Assembly (NCBI RefSeq): GCF_041928815.1
Contig: NZ_JBHFEI010000003.1
Location: 62,001 to 126,000, forward strand
Reading direction: 5' to 3'
From: JBHFEI01 sp041928815
GTDB taxonomy: Bacteria > Pseudomonadota > Alphaproteobacteria > Rhizobiales > Rhizobiaceae
Length of the DNA stretch: 64,000 nt
Shown: piece after piece, positions 26,331 to 33,997 of the stretch
How the letters are laid out: every line of letters starts with the position of its first letter
Position numbering within the stretch: position 1 is the stretch's first letter
Notes under the pieces: model-generated
What the model saw: only the letters and a program-made list of their open reading frames with translations
The model's database searches: none
What the model was told of the DNA's origin: nothing
Program-made: the position numbers and the translations under genes

Positions 26331-27202
26331 GGCGGAGGCGTTTTCTCGCCATCTGCGCGACGGTTCCCATCGCCGGCGCCGCCCGTGCCTCGGTGACGCG
26401 CTGGCAGGCGGAGGCGCTCGGCGGGCTGGTCAGCGTCGATCTCCGGGGACCGCGGCCGCTGGCGGACGAGGTCGGCGCCGCGATCGCCGCGACGATCGCC
26501 GAGATCGAGGCGGCCGCGAGCCTGTTCCGCGCCGATTCGGCGCTGTCGCGGCTGAACGCGGCGGGCCGTCTCGACGATCCGCCGACCGCGCTCGTCGATC
26601 TCCTTCACCTCGGCGATCGGGTTCATCGCGACACGGGCGGCCGGTTCGACCCGACGGTGCAACCCCTGTGGCGCGCGCTCGCCGAGGGGCGGGACACGGC
26701 GGCAGCGCGGGCTGCGATCGGCTGGCACCGGGTGGTTCTCGCGCCGTCTCCGATGCTTGGCCCCGGCCAGGCGCTGACCTTCAACGGCATCGCCCAAGGC
26801 TATGCCGCCGACCGGGTACGAAACCTGCTAAAGACGGCGGGCTATCGCCAGGTGCTGATCGACATGGGCGAATTCGCGGCGATCGGCGGTCCCTTCGCGA
26901 TCGGCGTCGAGGACCCGGCCGAGGGGCTCGTCGCGACGCGCTCGCTCGACGGCACGGCGATCGCCACCTCCAGCCCGGCGGCGATGCGTCTCGGCGAGGC
27001 CTTCCACATCCTTGCGCCGGACGGTCGCCCACCGCTCTGGTCGACCGTCTCGGTGGAAGCGCGAAGTGCCGCGCTGGCCGACGGCTTCTCCACCGCCTTC
27101 TGCCTGATGCCGGCGGAAGAGATCCGCGCGACGCTCCGCCGCGTGCCGGAACTGTTGCAGGTGACGGCCGTCGATCCTGCCGGGGATCTCTCCACCTTCT
27201 GA
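26327..27202 (+). CDS. apbE: FAD:protein FMN transferase (ApbE/NosX-like)
   Basis: A 291-aa exported flavinyltransferase that attaches FMN covalently to a Thr in target proteins. It has a Tat-like N-terminus (MRRRRFLAICATVPIAGAARA) and ApbE signatures: SLFRADSALSRLN, GRFDPTVQPL, FNGIAQGYAADRV, LIDMGEF and the late ADGFSTAFCLM. It overlaps the NosR-like gene by 4 nt, so the obvious substrate is that protein's FMN domain, as for NosX and NosR. A RIME-type repeat follows immediately. Confidence 0.88.
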   Translation: MRRRRFLAICATVPIAGAARASVTRWQAEALGGLVSVDLRGPRPLADEVGAAIAATIAEIEAAASLFRADSALSRLNAAGRLDDPPTALVDLLHLGDRVHRDTGGRFDPTVQPLWRALAEGRDTAAARAAIGWHRVVLAPSPMLGPGQALTFNGIAQGYAADRVRNLLKTAGYRQVLIDMGEFAAIGGPFAIGVEDPAEGLVATRSLDGTAIATSSPAAMRLGEAFHILAPDGRPPLWSTVSVEARSAALADGFSTAFCLMPAEEIRATLRRVPELLQVTAVDPAGDLSTF

Positions 27203-27206
27203 CGGC

Positions 27207-27306
27207 TAAAGCGTGTCGCGATCTTTCAGATTCGCTCGTACGCTTTAGGTCTTTGTTTTTACGCATGTCTTTTCGCAAAATCGCTGCGCGCTTTTGCGAG
27301 ACATGC
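27207..27306. repeat. RIME-type rhizobial intergenic repeat
   Basis: A 100-nt element made of two palindromes. The first has arms TAAAGCGT (27207-27214) and ACGCTTTA (27240-27247). The second has arms GCATGTCT (27263-27270) and AGACATGC (27299-27306), with inner CGCAAAA/TTTTGCG pairing. Size and layout match the RIME elements dispersed in Rhizobiaceae genomes. It sits between convergent apbE and the xoxJ-like gene and may act as a bidirectional transcript end. Confidence 0.8.
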
Positions 27307-27307
27307 T

Positions 27308-28204
27308 CTAACGTTCCGGTGGCGTATAGGTGAGCCCGTGCGCCGCGAAGATCTTCGCGATCCGTCCGTCCGCAAGCCCCTTCTCGATCGCCATGTCGAC
27401 GGCGTAGGCAAGGTCCTTGTGCTGGAAGTTGACGCCGACGCCGAGCGTCCAGCGCCCGCGCGCGAAACCGACGAGCGGCGGCTCGTGCACGCCGAGGCCC
27501 GCTCCCGGATGACGGTTGACACCCTCCTCGAGCTGGGCGCGCGGCCCCATCGCCGCCCGCGTCTCGCCGGCGGCAAGCCCGTTCATGGCGAGGTCGGCCG
27601 AACGGTAGCGGCGGATCGTCTCGACGGAGCCGATCAGCGAGGTCAGGTAGAAATCCGCGATCGAATCGTTTTCAACGGCGACCGGGTCGAAGCGGAAGAA
27701 GGGCGGCGTCGGCGGCTTTTCGATATAGTCCGCCTTGCGATAGGCGATCGCCACCGCCTCGACGGCATATTGCCCGGTAAAGCTCACCTGCTCGATGCGG
27801 CAGACGAGCGCGCTGTCATAGGGCACGTGCAGCATGACGTCGCTGACATGGCCGCCGACCGTGGCACCCTTCCAGACGTAATTGAGGAGATCGGCCTCCA
27901 GCGTCTCGCTGGCGGCGACGAGGCGGAAGCGGGGCGTCACGCCAAGGTCTCCGGCGATCAGCCTGCCGATCTCGACGTCGACCCCTGCCGCCTTGCCCTT
28001 CTCCTCGTAGGACCAGGGGCGGAAATCCTCGTAAAGCGCGAATTCGATCCAGCCGTCGTCGAGGATGCGGTCGAAGTCGCGGCCGACATCCTGCGAGAAG
28101 GTGTTCTGCGGTTTCGGCTGGGGAACGGAGCCCTCGCAACGCGCGAAGGCGCCGCCCGGAAGGACGGCGCCGGCAAGGGCGGCCAGCAGCAGGCGGCGCA
28201 TCAT
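27308..28204 (-). CDS. xoxJ: Quinoprotein-dehydrogenase-associated periplasmic binding protein (XoxJ/MoxJ-like)
   Basis: A 298-aa exported protein with signal peptide MMRRLLLAALAGAVLPGGAFA. It has the fold of amino-acid-type periplasmic binding proteins, with WIEFALYEDFRPWSYEEKGK and AGVDVEIGRLIAGDLGV. XoxJ/MxaJ proteins are found beside methanol and other PQQ dehydrogenases and are thought to help cofactor insertion or dehydrogenase activation; they do not normally work in transport. It is 4 nt downstream of the cytochrome gene, and the two form a leftward operon. Confidence 0.84.
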   Translation of the reverse strand: MMRRLLLAALAGAVLPGGAFARCEGSVPQPKPQNTFSQDVGRDFDRILDDGWIEFALYEDFRPWSYEEKGKAAGVDVEIGRLIAGDLGVTPRFRLVAASETLEADLLNYVWKGATVGGHVSDVMLHVPYDSALVCRIEQVSFTGQYAVEAVAIAYRKADYIEKPPTPPFFRFDPVAVENDSIADFYLTSLIGSVETIRRYRSADLAMNGLAAGETRAAMGPRAQLEEGVNRHPGAGLGVHEPPLVGFARGRWTLGVGVNFQHKDLAYAVDMAIEKGLADGRIAKIFAAHGLTYTPPER

Positions 28205-28208
28205 GGCG

Positions 28209-28907
28209 TCAGTTCGTCGCCGAGAGGCCGACGGTCAGCACGTCGCTCGCCTTCTTCCAGCTCTCCGCCTTGTCGGACAGCAGGCGCGCGGCCTCGAAGG
28301 CGACGCTGTCGGCGATCGGTGCGCCGGAGGCGGTCTTCACCTCCGCCGAGATCGTCTCCAGCTCCGTCTTCAGCCCGGCGACATCGCTCACCGTGCCGGC
28401 CGCGAGCTGGTCGCGGATCTCGTGCAGGCGCTTCGAATGGGCGTCGAGCGCCCCGTCCTCCGGCCGCGTCTCGACATAGGTTCGGATCGCCCAGGCCGCC
28501 TTCTGGCCGAGCACGTCGCCGAAGGCCGGCATCTTCGTCGTGCCGTCCTGGGTATAGCCGTGGCGGAAGCGCTCGATATACCATTCGTCGCCGTACTCGG
28601 CTGCCTCGAGGAAGCGCAGGTCCGGCGCCAGCCCGCCCGAGACCGCGCCGAGCCCGTGACAGCGGGCGCAGTTCTGCGTGAAACCGGACGCGCCGATCTC
28701 GACCGCCTTCTGCCAGACCTCGCGGCCCGCCTTCGCCTCGCGGTAGGGGTTCTCCGTCAGCCATTCCTCGCCGACATCCGGCAGCGCGTCGGTCTTGACC
28801 GGCTGCGGTGCGACGTCGCCATGGGCGATCACCACGCCGGCCGTCGCCAGCAGCGTCAATGCCGCAAGGCCGCCGCGCGAAAGCGTCGCGGATCGTTTCG
28901 TGGGCAT
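28209..28907 (-). CDS. pedF: Cytochrome c-550 (PedF/XoxG-like) with C-terminal extension
   Basis: A 232-aa periplasmic c-type cytochrome, the likely electron acceptor of the quinoprotein. Haem attachment is C80-A-R-C83-H84 in NCARCHG and the axial Met is M126 in KMPAFGD. The ENPYR and CHGLGAVSGGLAPDLR stretches resemble cytochrome c-550 PedF. The cytochrome domain ends near residue 148. About 80 further residues form a helical, coiled-coil-like tail (DAHSKRLHEIRDQLAAGTV onwards) not expected in short PedF proteins. The ATG at 28907 has a ribosome-binding site GGAGGA. Confidence 0.85.
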   Translation of the reverse strand: MPTKRSATLSRGGLAALTLLATAGVVIAHGDVAPQPVKTDALPDVGEEWLTENPYREAKAGREVWQKAVEIGASGFTQNCARCHGLGAVSGGLAPDLRFLEAAEYGDEWYIERFRHGYTQDGTTKMPAFGDVLGQKAAWAIRTYVETRPEDGALDAHSKRLHEIRDQLAAGTVSDVAGLKTELETISAEVKTASGAPIADSVAFEAARLLSDKAESWKKASDVLTVGLSATN

Positions 28908-28965
28908 GGTCTCCTCCTTCGTCTCTCCTGCCTGTCGCCGAATGTGTAGGCGAGGCGGAGGATGC

Positions 28966-28985
28966 GGAACATTCGACCTAGGTCG
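28966..28985 (-). promoter_or_regulatory. Shared operator, copy 3 (cytochrome c/xoxJ)
   Basis: Minus strand: CGACCTAGGTCGAATGTTCC. The core GACCTAGGTC (28975-28984) is a perfect palindrome whose end is 68 nt before the cytochrome ATG. Its centre is 42 bp from copy 4, which faces the opposite gene. Confidence 0.72.
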
Positions 28986-29015
28986 CGACCCTCGTGCTGC
29001 TCGCCGCCTCGGATG

Positions 29016-29035
29016 GGACCAAGGTCGTATTGGCC
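29016..29035 (+). promoter_or_regulatory. Shared operator, copy 4 (PQQ-associated ABC operon)
   Basis: GGACCAAGGTCGTATTGGCC. The core 29017-29026 ends 54 nt before the ATG at 29080, the same spacing as copy 2. Confidence 0.72.
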
Positions 29036-29079
29036 ACGGGCGGGGCCAGCCTCTACCGTTTCGAACGGGAGGATCGACG

Positions 29080-30267
29080 ATGACAGGTTCTGCGACGTTG
29101 CGCGCCTTGCCGTGCCTTGCGCTGATCGCCGCGCTTTTGGCGGGGCCGGCGCTGGCCGAGATCGCCATCCCGATGACCTATCTCCGGCAGGAGGCGGAGG
29201 CGCCGCCGGTTCTCTCCAACCTCGATCCGATCCCGGAGGATCGCGGCATCGCCGGCGCCGAACTGGCGCTGACGGACACCAAGACCACCGGCAGCTTCAT
29301 GGGCCACAACTACAGCCTCGCGGTCGTCTCGGTCGAGCCGGGGGGCGACCTTCTGGCGGCGGCGAGGCAGGCGCTCGCCGGCTCCCGCATCCTCTTCCTC
29401 GATGCAACCGCCGCCGACATGCTGAGGATCGCCGATCTGGCGGAGGCGAGCAGCGCGCTTCTCTTCAACGTTTCCTCCGGCGCGCGGCGCCTGCGCGACG
29501 CCGACTGCCGGGCCAATCTCCTCCATACGATCTCCGAGGACGGCATGCGCGCCGACGCGCTGATGCAGGTGCTGAAGGCGCGGCGCTGGACCCGGACGGT
29601 GCTCGTCACCGGGCCGAAGCCGGAGGACAAGGCCTTCGCCGCGACGCTGAAGGCCTCGGCCCAGAAATTCGGCGTCGACATTCTTGCGGAGAAGGACTGG
29701 AGCTTCGACACGGACCTGCGCCGCGCCGCCGGCCAGGAAATCCCGCTTTTCACCCAGGATTTTCCCGACCACGACATGCTGCTCGTCGCCGATGAGGCCG
29801 ACGATTTCGCCCGCTACGTGCTGCACAACACCTGGCTGCCGCGCCCGGTCGCCGGTTCGACCGGCCTTCATGGCGAGGTCTGGGCGCCTGTCCTCGAACA
29901 ATGGGGCGCGGTGCAGTTGCAGAACCGCTTCGAAAAAGCGGCGAAGCGTGACATGGGCCCGCGCGACTATGCCGCGTGGGCGGCGCTGCGCAGCGTCGGC
30001 GAGGCGGTGACGCGCACCGGTTCGGCCGATCCCAAGGCGTTGCGCGCCTTCATCCTGTCCCCGGCCTTCGCGCTCGACGGCTTCAAGGGCCGCTCGCTCA
30101 GCTATCGCGGCTGGAACGGCCAGCTTCGCCAGCCGATGGCGGTGGTCAACGACCGCGCGCTCGTCGAGCTCGCGCCGCTCGAGGGCTACCTGCACCAGAC
30201 GAACGACATGGACACGCTCGGGCTCGACCAGCCCGAAAGCGCCTGCACCGCCTTCGGAGGAGGATGA
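29080..30267 (+). CDS. ABC transporter substrate-binding protein of the PQQ alcohol dehydrogenase system
   Basis: A 395-aa periplasmic protein of the Leu/Ile/Val-type binding fold. Signal peptide MTGSATLRALPCLALIAALLAGPALA is followed by IAIPMTYLRQE. This matches the binding-protein family that travels with PQQ-dependent alcohol dehydrogenases. It starts a rightward operon with a beta-propeller protein, a small exported protein, an ATPase, an ABC-2 permease and a Sel1 protein. The permease is of the export type, so the binding protein may deliver a periplasmic ligand or act as a sensor. The ATG at 29080 has GGGAGGA. Confidence 0.82.
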   Translation: MTGSATLRALPCLALIAALLAGPALAEIAIPMTYLRQEAEAPPVLSNLDPIPEDRGIAGAELALTDTKTTGSFMGHNYSLAVVSVEPGGDLLAAARQALAGSRILFLDATAADMLRIADLAEASSALLFNVSSGARRLRDADCRANLLHTISEDGMRADALMQVLKARRWTRTVLVTGPKPEDKAFAATLKASAQKFGVDILAEKDWSFDTDLRRAAGQEIPLFTQDFPDHDMLLVADEADDFARYVLHNTWLPRPVAGSTGLHGEVWAPVLEQWGAVQLQNRFEKAAKRDMGPRDYAAWAALRSVGEAVTRTGSADPKALRAFILSPAFALDGFKGRSLSYRGWNGQLRQPMAVVNDRALVELAPLEGYLHQTNDMDTLGLDQPESACTAFGGG

Positions 30268-31235
30268 TGAGACACGCGACGCTGATGCTGGCGGCCCTTG
30301 CCGCCGCGACCGCGCCCCTTGCCGCGAGCGCGGGCGAGATCTGGGTGACGAACGAGAAGGACGACACGATTTCCGTCATCGACACCGCGACGCTCGAGGT
30401 AACGCGCACCATCCCGACCGGCGAGCGGCCGCGCGGCATCACCTTCAATTCCGACCACAGCCGCGTCTATATCTGCGCCTCCGACAGCGACACGGTGCAG
30501 GTGATGGATCCCGCGACCGGCGAGATCCTGCACGAGCTGCCCTCCGGCGAGGATCCCGAGCAGTTCGTGCTGGCGCCCGACAACCGGCATCTCTGGATCG
30601 CCAACGAGGACGACGCGGTGACCACCGTGGTCGATGTCGAGAGCCGCACCGTTGTCGGCCAGATCAATGTCGGCATCGAGCCTGAGGGGATGGCGGTCTC
30701 GCCGGATGGCAGGATCGTCATCACCACCTCCGAGACGACCAACATGGCGCACTGGATCGACACGCAGACGAAGAAGATCTTCGCCAACACGCTGGTCGAC
30801 AGCCGGCCCCGGCATGCGGAATTCGCCAAGGGCGGCACCGAGCTCTGGGTCTCCTCGGAAATCGGCGGCACGATCACCGTCTTCGACGTCGCGACCCAGG
30901 CCGAAAAGGCGAAGATCCGCTTCGAGATCCCCGGCATCAATGCCGACCGCATCCAGCCGGTCGGTTTCGAGTTCACGCCGGACCAGAAGACCGCCTTCGT
31001 CGCGCTCGGGCCGGCGAACCATGTCGCGGTCATCGACATGGAGCGTTTCGCGGTCACGTCCTACGTGCTGGTCGGCCGGCGCGTGTGGCACATGGCGTTC
31101 TCGCCGGATCACACGCAGCTCTTCACCACGAACGGGGTGTCCGGCGACGTCACCGTGATCGACGTCGCCTTGCTCGAACCGGTGAAGTCGATCAAGGTCG
31201 GGCGCTTTCCCTGGGGGGCGGCGACGCGGCCATGA
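30267..31235 (+). CDS. PQQ-dependent-catabolism-associated YVTN beta-propeller protein
   Basis: A 322-aa exported protein made of YVTN-type propeller blades after signal peptide MRHATLMLAALAAATAPLAASA. Repeats such as EIWVTNEKDDTISVIDTATL, RVYICASDSDTVQVMDPATG and ELWVSSEIGGTITVFDVATQ recur about every 40 residues. It matches the propeller family co-occurring with PQQ alcohol dehydrogenases; the function is unknown, possibly protein binding. The start overlaps the preceding stop codon. ATGs at 30264 and 30267 are both possible; 30267 is better spaced from GGAGGA. Confidence 0.82.
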   Translation: MRHATLMLAALAAATAPLAASAGEIWVTNEKDDTISVIDTATLEVTRTIPTGERPRGITFNSDHSRVYICASDSDTVQVMDPATGEILHELPSGEDPEQFVLAPDNRHLWIANEDDAVTTVVDVESRTVVGQINVGIEPEGMAVSPDGRIVITTSETTNMAHWIDTQTKKIFANTLVDSRPRHAEFAKGGTELWVSSEIGGTITVFDVATQAEKAKIRFEIPGINADRIQPVGFEFTPDQKTAFVALGPANHVAVIDMERFAVTSYVLVGRRVWHMAFSPDHTQLFTTNGVSGDVTVIDVALLEPVKSIKVGRFPWGAATRP

Positions 31236-31264
31236 GGTTTCCGGAGAGAGAGGGAGGAAGAGAG

Positions 31265-31726
31265 ATGACGAAACGCCTGATGCTGGCTGCGGCCCTGGCG
31301 CTGATGCTGCCGGCCGGCGCCATCGCCGATGACGACGACGACAAGGCGGGCGGCGCGGAGCTCGGGCTCGCCGGGCTGCTTTCGGCGGGCAACCGGGAAA
31401 AGCTGCCGAAGCTCACCCTCTCGGCCGGCGAGCCGGTGTCGAAGGAGGCGCTCCGGCTGAAGTCTGGCACATACTACACGCTGACGATCGAGGCGGACGG
31501 CAGCCAGGAACTGGCGCTCGAAGGCGCCGGCTTCTTCCGGGCGATCTGGGTCAACGAGGTGGTGATCGAGGGCATCGAGATCCGCCCCCTGGGCCTCGAT
31601 TCGCTTGAATTCGACGAGGCGGGGGAAGCGGAGGTGAGCTTCATCGCGATCAAACCCGGACGATACCACCTCAAGGTGCCGGGCAGCACCGGCGAGACGC
31701 AGCAGGTGTCGATCACCATCGAATAG
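31265..31726 (+). CDS. Exported cupredoxin-like-fold protein without copper ligands
   Basis: A 153-aa secreted protein with signal peptide MTKRLMLAAALALMLPAGAIA followed by an acidic DDDDD run. The C-terminal half reads like a cupredoxin beta-sandwich (LKSGTYYTLTIEADGSQELA, SFIAIKPGRYHLKVPGS). It lacks the Cys, His and Met ligands of a type 1 copper site, so it is not an electron carrier by that mechanism. The family name is not known to me. It is placed between the propeller and ATPase genes of the PQQ-associated operon. The ATG at 31265 follows GGGAGGAAG. Confidence 0.65.
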   Translation: MTKRLMLAAALALMLPAGAIADDDDDKAGGAELGLAGLLSAGNREKLPKLTLSAGEPVSKEALRLKSGTYYTLTIEADGSQELALEGAGFFRAIWVNEVVIEGIEIRPLGLDSLEFDEAGEAEVSFIAIKPGRYHLKVPGSTGETQQVSITIE

Positions 31727-31848
31727 GGGATTGCCCGACGCCGAAGCGGTCCTGCCCGGCCGTTGGGCAGTGCGTCGAGGACAACAGGAGGGAGCATGGC
31801 AGGCGAGCCCGTTCTCGCTGCAAATGCTCCGCAACGGGATTTGCGGAA

Positions 31849-32565
31849 ATGGCCGGACTGGCGATCGAGGGGGTGACCCATGACTGGGGCGCGAAGCGCG
31901 CCCTGGACGCGGTCTCCTTCACCGTCGAGCCCGGCCGGTTCTGCGCCCTGCTCGGGCCGAACGGCGCCGGCAAATCGACGCTGTTCGGCATCCTGACCCG
32001 GCTCTTCTCGCCGCGCGCCGGCCGCGTCACGGTTGCCGGCTTCGATCTTGCCCGAGCGCCGAGGGCCGCGCTTTCCCGCATGGGCGTGGTGTTCCAGGCC
32101 TCGACGCTCGACCTCGACCTGACCGTCAGGCGCAACCTCCTCTATTTCGCCGCGCTGCATGGTTTCTCCGGCCGCGAGGCGGAGATGCGCGCCGCTGCGG
32201 CGCTCGACCGGCTCGGCATGGCGGAACGTGCCGGCGAGCGGGCGGCGGCGCTCAACGGCGGCCACCGCCGGCGCATGGAGATCGCCCGCGCGCTCCTCCA
32301 TCGGCCAGACGTGCTGCTGCTCGACGAGCCGACGGTCGGCCTCGACGCCGCCTCGCGCGCCGCGATCACCGCCCATGTCCATCGGCTGGCGATCGAGGAC
32401 GGGCTGACGGTGCTCTGGGCTACCCACCTCGTCGACGAGGTCCGGCCGGACGACCGGCTGGTCGTGCTCCATCGCGGCCGGGTGCTGGCCGATGGCGAGG
32501 CCGGCGCGATCGGCGGCGCGGACCTGACGCGGCGCTTTCTCGCCATGACCGGAGCCGCGCCATGA
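31849..32565 (+). CDS. ABC transporter ATP-binding protein of the PQQ alcohol dehydrogenase system
   Basis: A 238-aa ATPase. Walker A is GPNGAGKST and Walker B is LLLDEPTVGLD. The signature motif is degenerate: LNGGHRRR in place of LSGGQ. The final switch His is in WATHLVDE. It belongs to the drug/export-type ATPases that pair with ABC-2 permeases and is specific to PQQ alcohol dehydrogenase clusters. It overlaps the downstream permease start by 4 nt (ATGA). The exported or extracted molecule is unknown; quinone, metal chelator or haem are all untested ideas. Confidence 0.87.
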   Translation: MAGLAIEGVTHDWGAKRALDAVSFTVEPGRFCALLGPNGAGKSTLFGILTRLFSPRAGRVTVAGFDLARAPRAALSRMGVVFQASTLDLDLTVRRNLLYFAALHGFSGREAEMRAAAALDRLGMAERAGERAAALNGGHRRRMEIARALLHRPDVLLLDEPTVGLDAASRAAITAHVHRLAIEDGLTVLWATHLVDEVRPDDRLVVLHRGRVLADGEAGAIGGADLTRRFLAMTGAAP

Positions 32566-33413
32566 CCGAAGCCGGTAGGGGTGCGAACCGACTGCCCGAG
32601 GATGCGGAGCGGCCTTCGCGGCGGGCCCGACCCTTCGTCGCCCTCGTCGCGATCCTTGAGCGCGAGGCGCTGCGCTTCCTCGGCCAGCGCGGCCGGCTGG
32701 TGGCGGCGCTGGTGCGCCCGCTTGTCTGGCTGCTCGTCTTTGCCGCCGGCTTCCGCGCCGCGCTCGGCCTCTCGATCACGCCGCCCTACCAGACCTACAT
32801 CACCTACGAGATCTACATCGTCCCCGGCCTCGTCGGCATGATCCTGCTCTTCAACGGCATGCAGTCGTCCTTAAGCCTCGTCTATGACCGGGAGATGGGA
32901 TCGATGCGGCTGCTTTTGACGGCGCCGCTGCCGCGCGGATGGCTGCTCTTCTGCCGGCTGCTCGCCGGCAGCCTCATCTCCGTCCAGCAGGCCTATGTCT
33001 TCCTCCTGATCGCCGGCCTTTACGGTATAAGGTTTCCCGTCCTCGGCTATGTCGCGGCGCTGCCGGCGATCGCGGTCGCGGCGATGATGCTCGGCGCGCT
33101 CGGGCTGATGCTCTCGTCACTGATCCGCCAGCTTGAAAATTTCGCCGGCGTGATGAACTTCGTCATCTTCCCGATGTTCTTCCTGTCCTCCGCCCTCTAT
33201 CCGCTGTGGAAGATGGCGGAGGCATCGCCGCGCCTGCGCGACCTCTGCGCGCTCAATCCCTTCACCCATGCGGTGGAACTGATCCGCTTCGCCCTTTATG
33301 CCAAGGGAAACCCGGTCGCCCTCGGCGTGACGCTCGCGGCCTTCGCGGTCTTCGCGCTCGCGGCGCTCTGGGGCTATGATCCGGCGCGGGGACTGACCGC
33401 GCGAAAGGCCTGA
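32562..33413 (+). CDS. pedC: ABC-2 type permease of the PQQ alcohol dehydrogenase system (PedC-like)
   Basis: A 283-aa inner-membrane protein with six hydrophobic segments and the ABC-2 layout of exporters such as NodJ. It includes the conserved loop LVYDREMGSMRLLLTAPLPR and the late FFLSSALYPLWKM and LCALNPFTHAVELIR. It forms the channel for the preceding ATPase. Homologues named PedC occur in phenylethanol/PQQ alcohol oxidation clusters. It shares the operon with the binding protein at 29080. Confidence 0.85.
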   Translation: MTEAGRGANRLPEDAERPSRRARPFVALVAILEREALRFLGQRGRLVAALVRPLVWLLVFAAGFRAALGLSITPPYQTYITYEIYIVPGLVGMILLFNGMQSSLSLVYDREMGSMRLLLTAPLPRGWLLFCRLLAGSLISVQQAYVFLLIAGLYGIRFPVLGYVAALPAIAVAAMMLGALGLMLSSLIRQLENFAGVMNFVIFPMFFLSSALYPLWKMAEASPRLRDLCALNPFTHAVELIRFALYAKGNPVALGVTLAAFAVFALAALWGYDPARGLTARKA

Positions 33414-33424
33414 GGAGACCCGCC

Positions 33425-33997
33425 ATGCGCATCGCCGTTTCCGCCGTTTTCGTCGCCGCCTGTCTCGCCGGGTCGCCCGCCCTTGCCGACGGCACCGCCG
33501 CCGTGCCCGAGTCGATCGAGACGGAAGGCGGGACGCTCAACCCGGAGGAACTGACGCTGAACCGCGTCATGAAGGACGTCGCCGAGGGGCGCACCAGCAT
33601 GACGATCTGCGCGACAGGCTACTACATCACCAAGTCGGGCCGGCACGCAATGGCGCGCACCCTCTTCGAGCGCTGCGCCGCCGAGGGCTGGACCGGGGCG
33701 ATGACCTGGATGTCGCAGCTTGACGACAACGGCCTCGGCGGTCCGGAGAACCCGGATGCGGCGGCGGACTGGGACCGGCGCGCGGCGGATGCCGGCGATC
33801 CGGTCGGCATGTTCAATTACGGCCTCGACCTGATGCGCGGCCGCGGCGTCGCGCGCAACGAGGCTCTCGGCCGGCGTCTCGTCGACGAGGCGGCGCGCGG
33901 CGGGCTCGGCACGGCCCGCAGGCTGAAAGACGCCGGCTACGATCTCGACGTCGTGACGCCCGACGCCGACAACTGGAAATACGCGCCCGCGTTCTGA
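33425..33997 (+). CDS. Exported Sel1-repeat protein
   Basis: A 190-aa secreted protein with signal peptide MRIAVSAVFVAACLAGSPALA. Sel1-like (TPR-type) repeats are visible in GRHAMARTLFERCAAEGWTG, AADWDRRAADAGDPVGMFNY and GVARNEALGRRLVDEAARGG. It is probably a protein-protein adaptor in the periplasm. It is the last gene of the operon starting at 29080. Its last 61 nt overlap, on the opposite strand, the end of the NitT/TauT-type ATPase gene. Confidence 0.75.
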   Translation: MRIAVSAVFVAACLAGSPALADGTAAVPESIETEGGTLNPEELTLNRVMKDVAEGRTSMTICATGYYITKSGRHAMARTLFERCAAEGWTGAMTWMSQLDDNGLGGPENPDAAADWDRRAADAGDPVGMFNYGLDLMRGRGVARNEALGRRLVDEAARGGLGTARRLKDAGYDLDVVTPDADNWKYAPAF

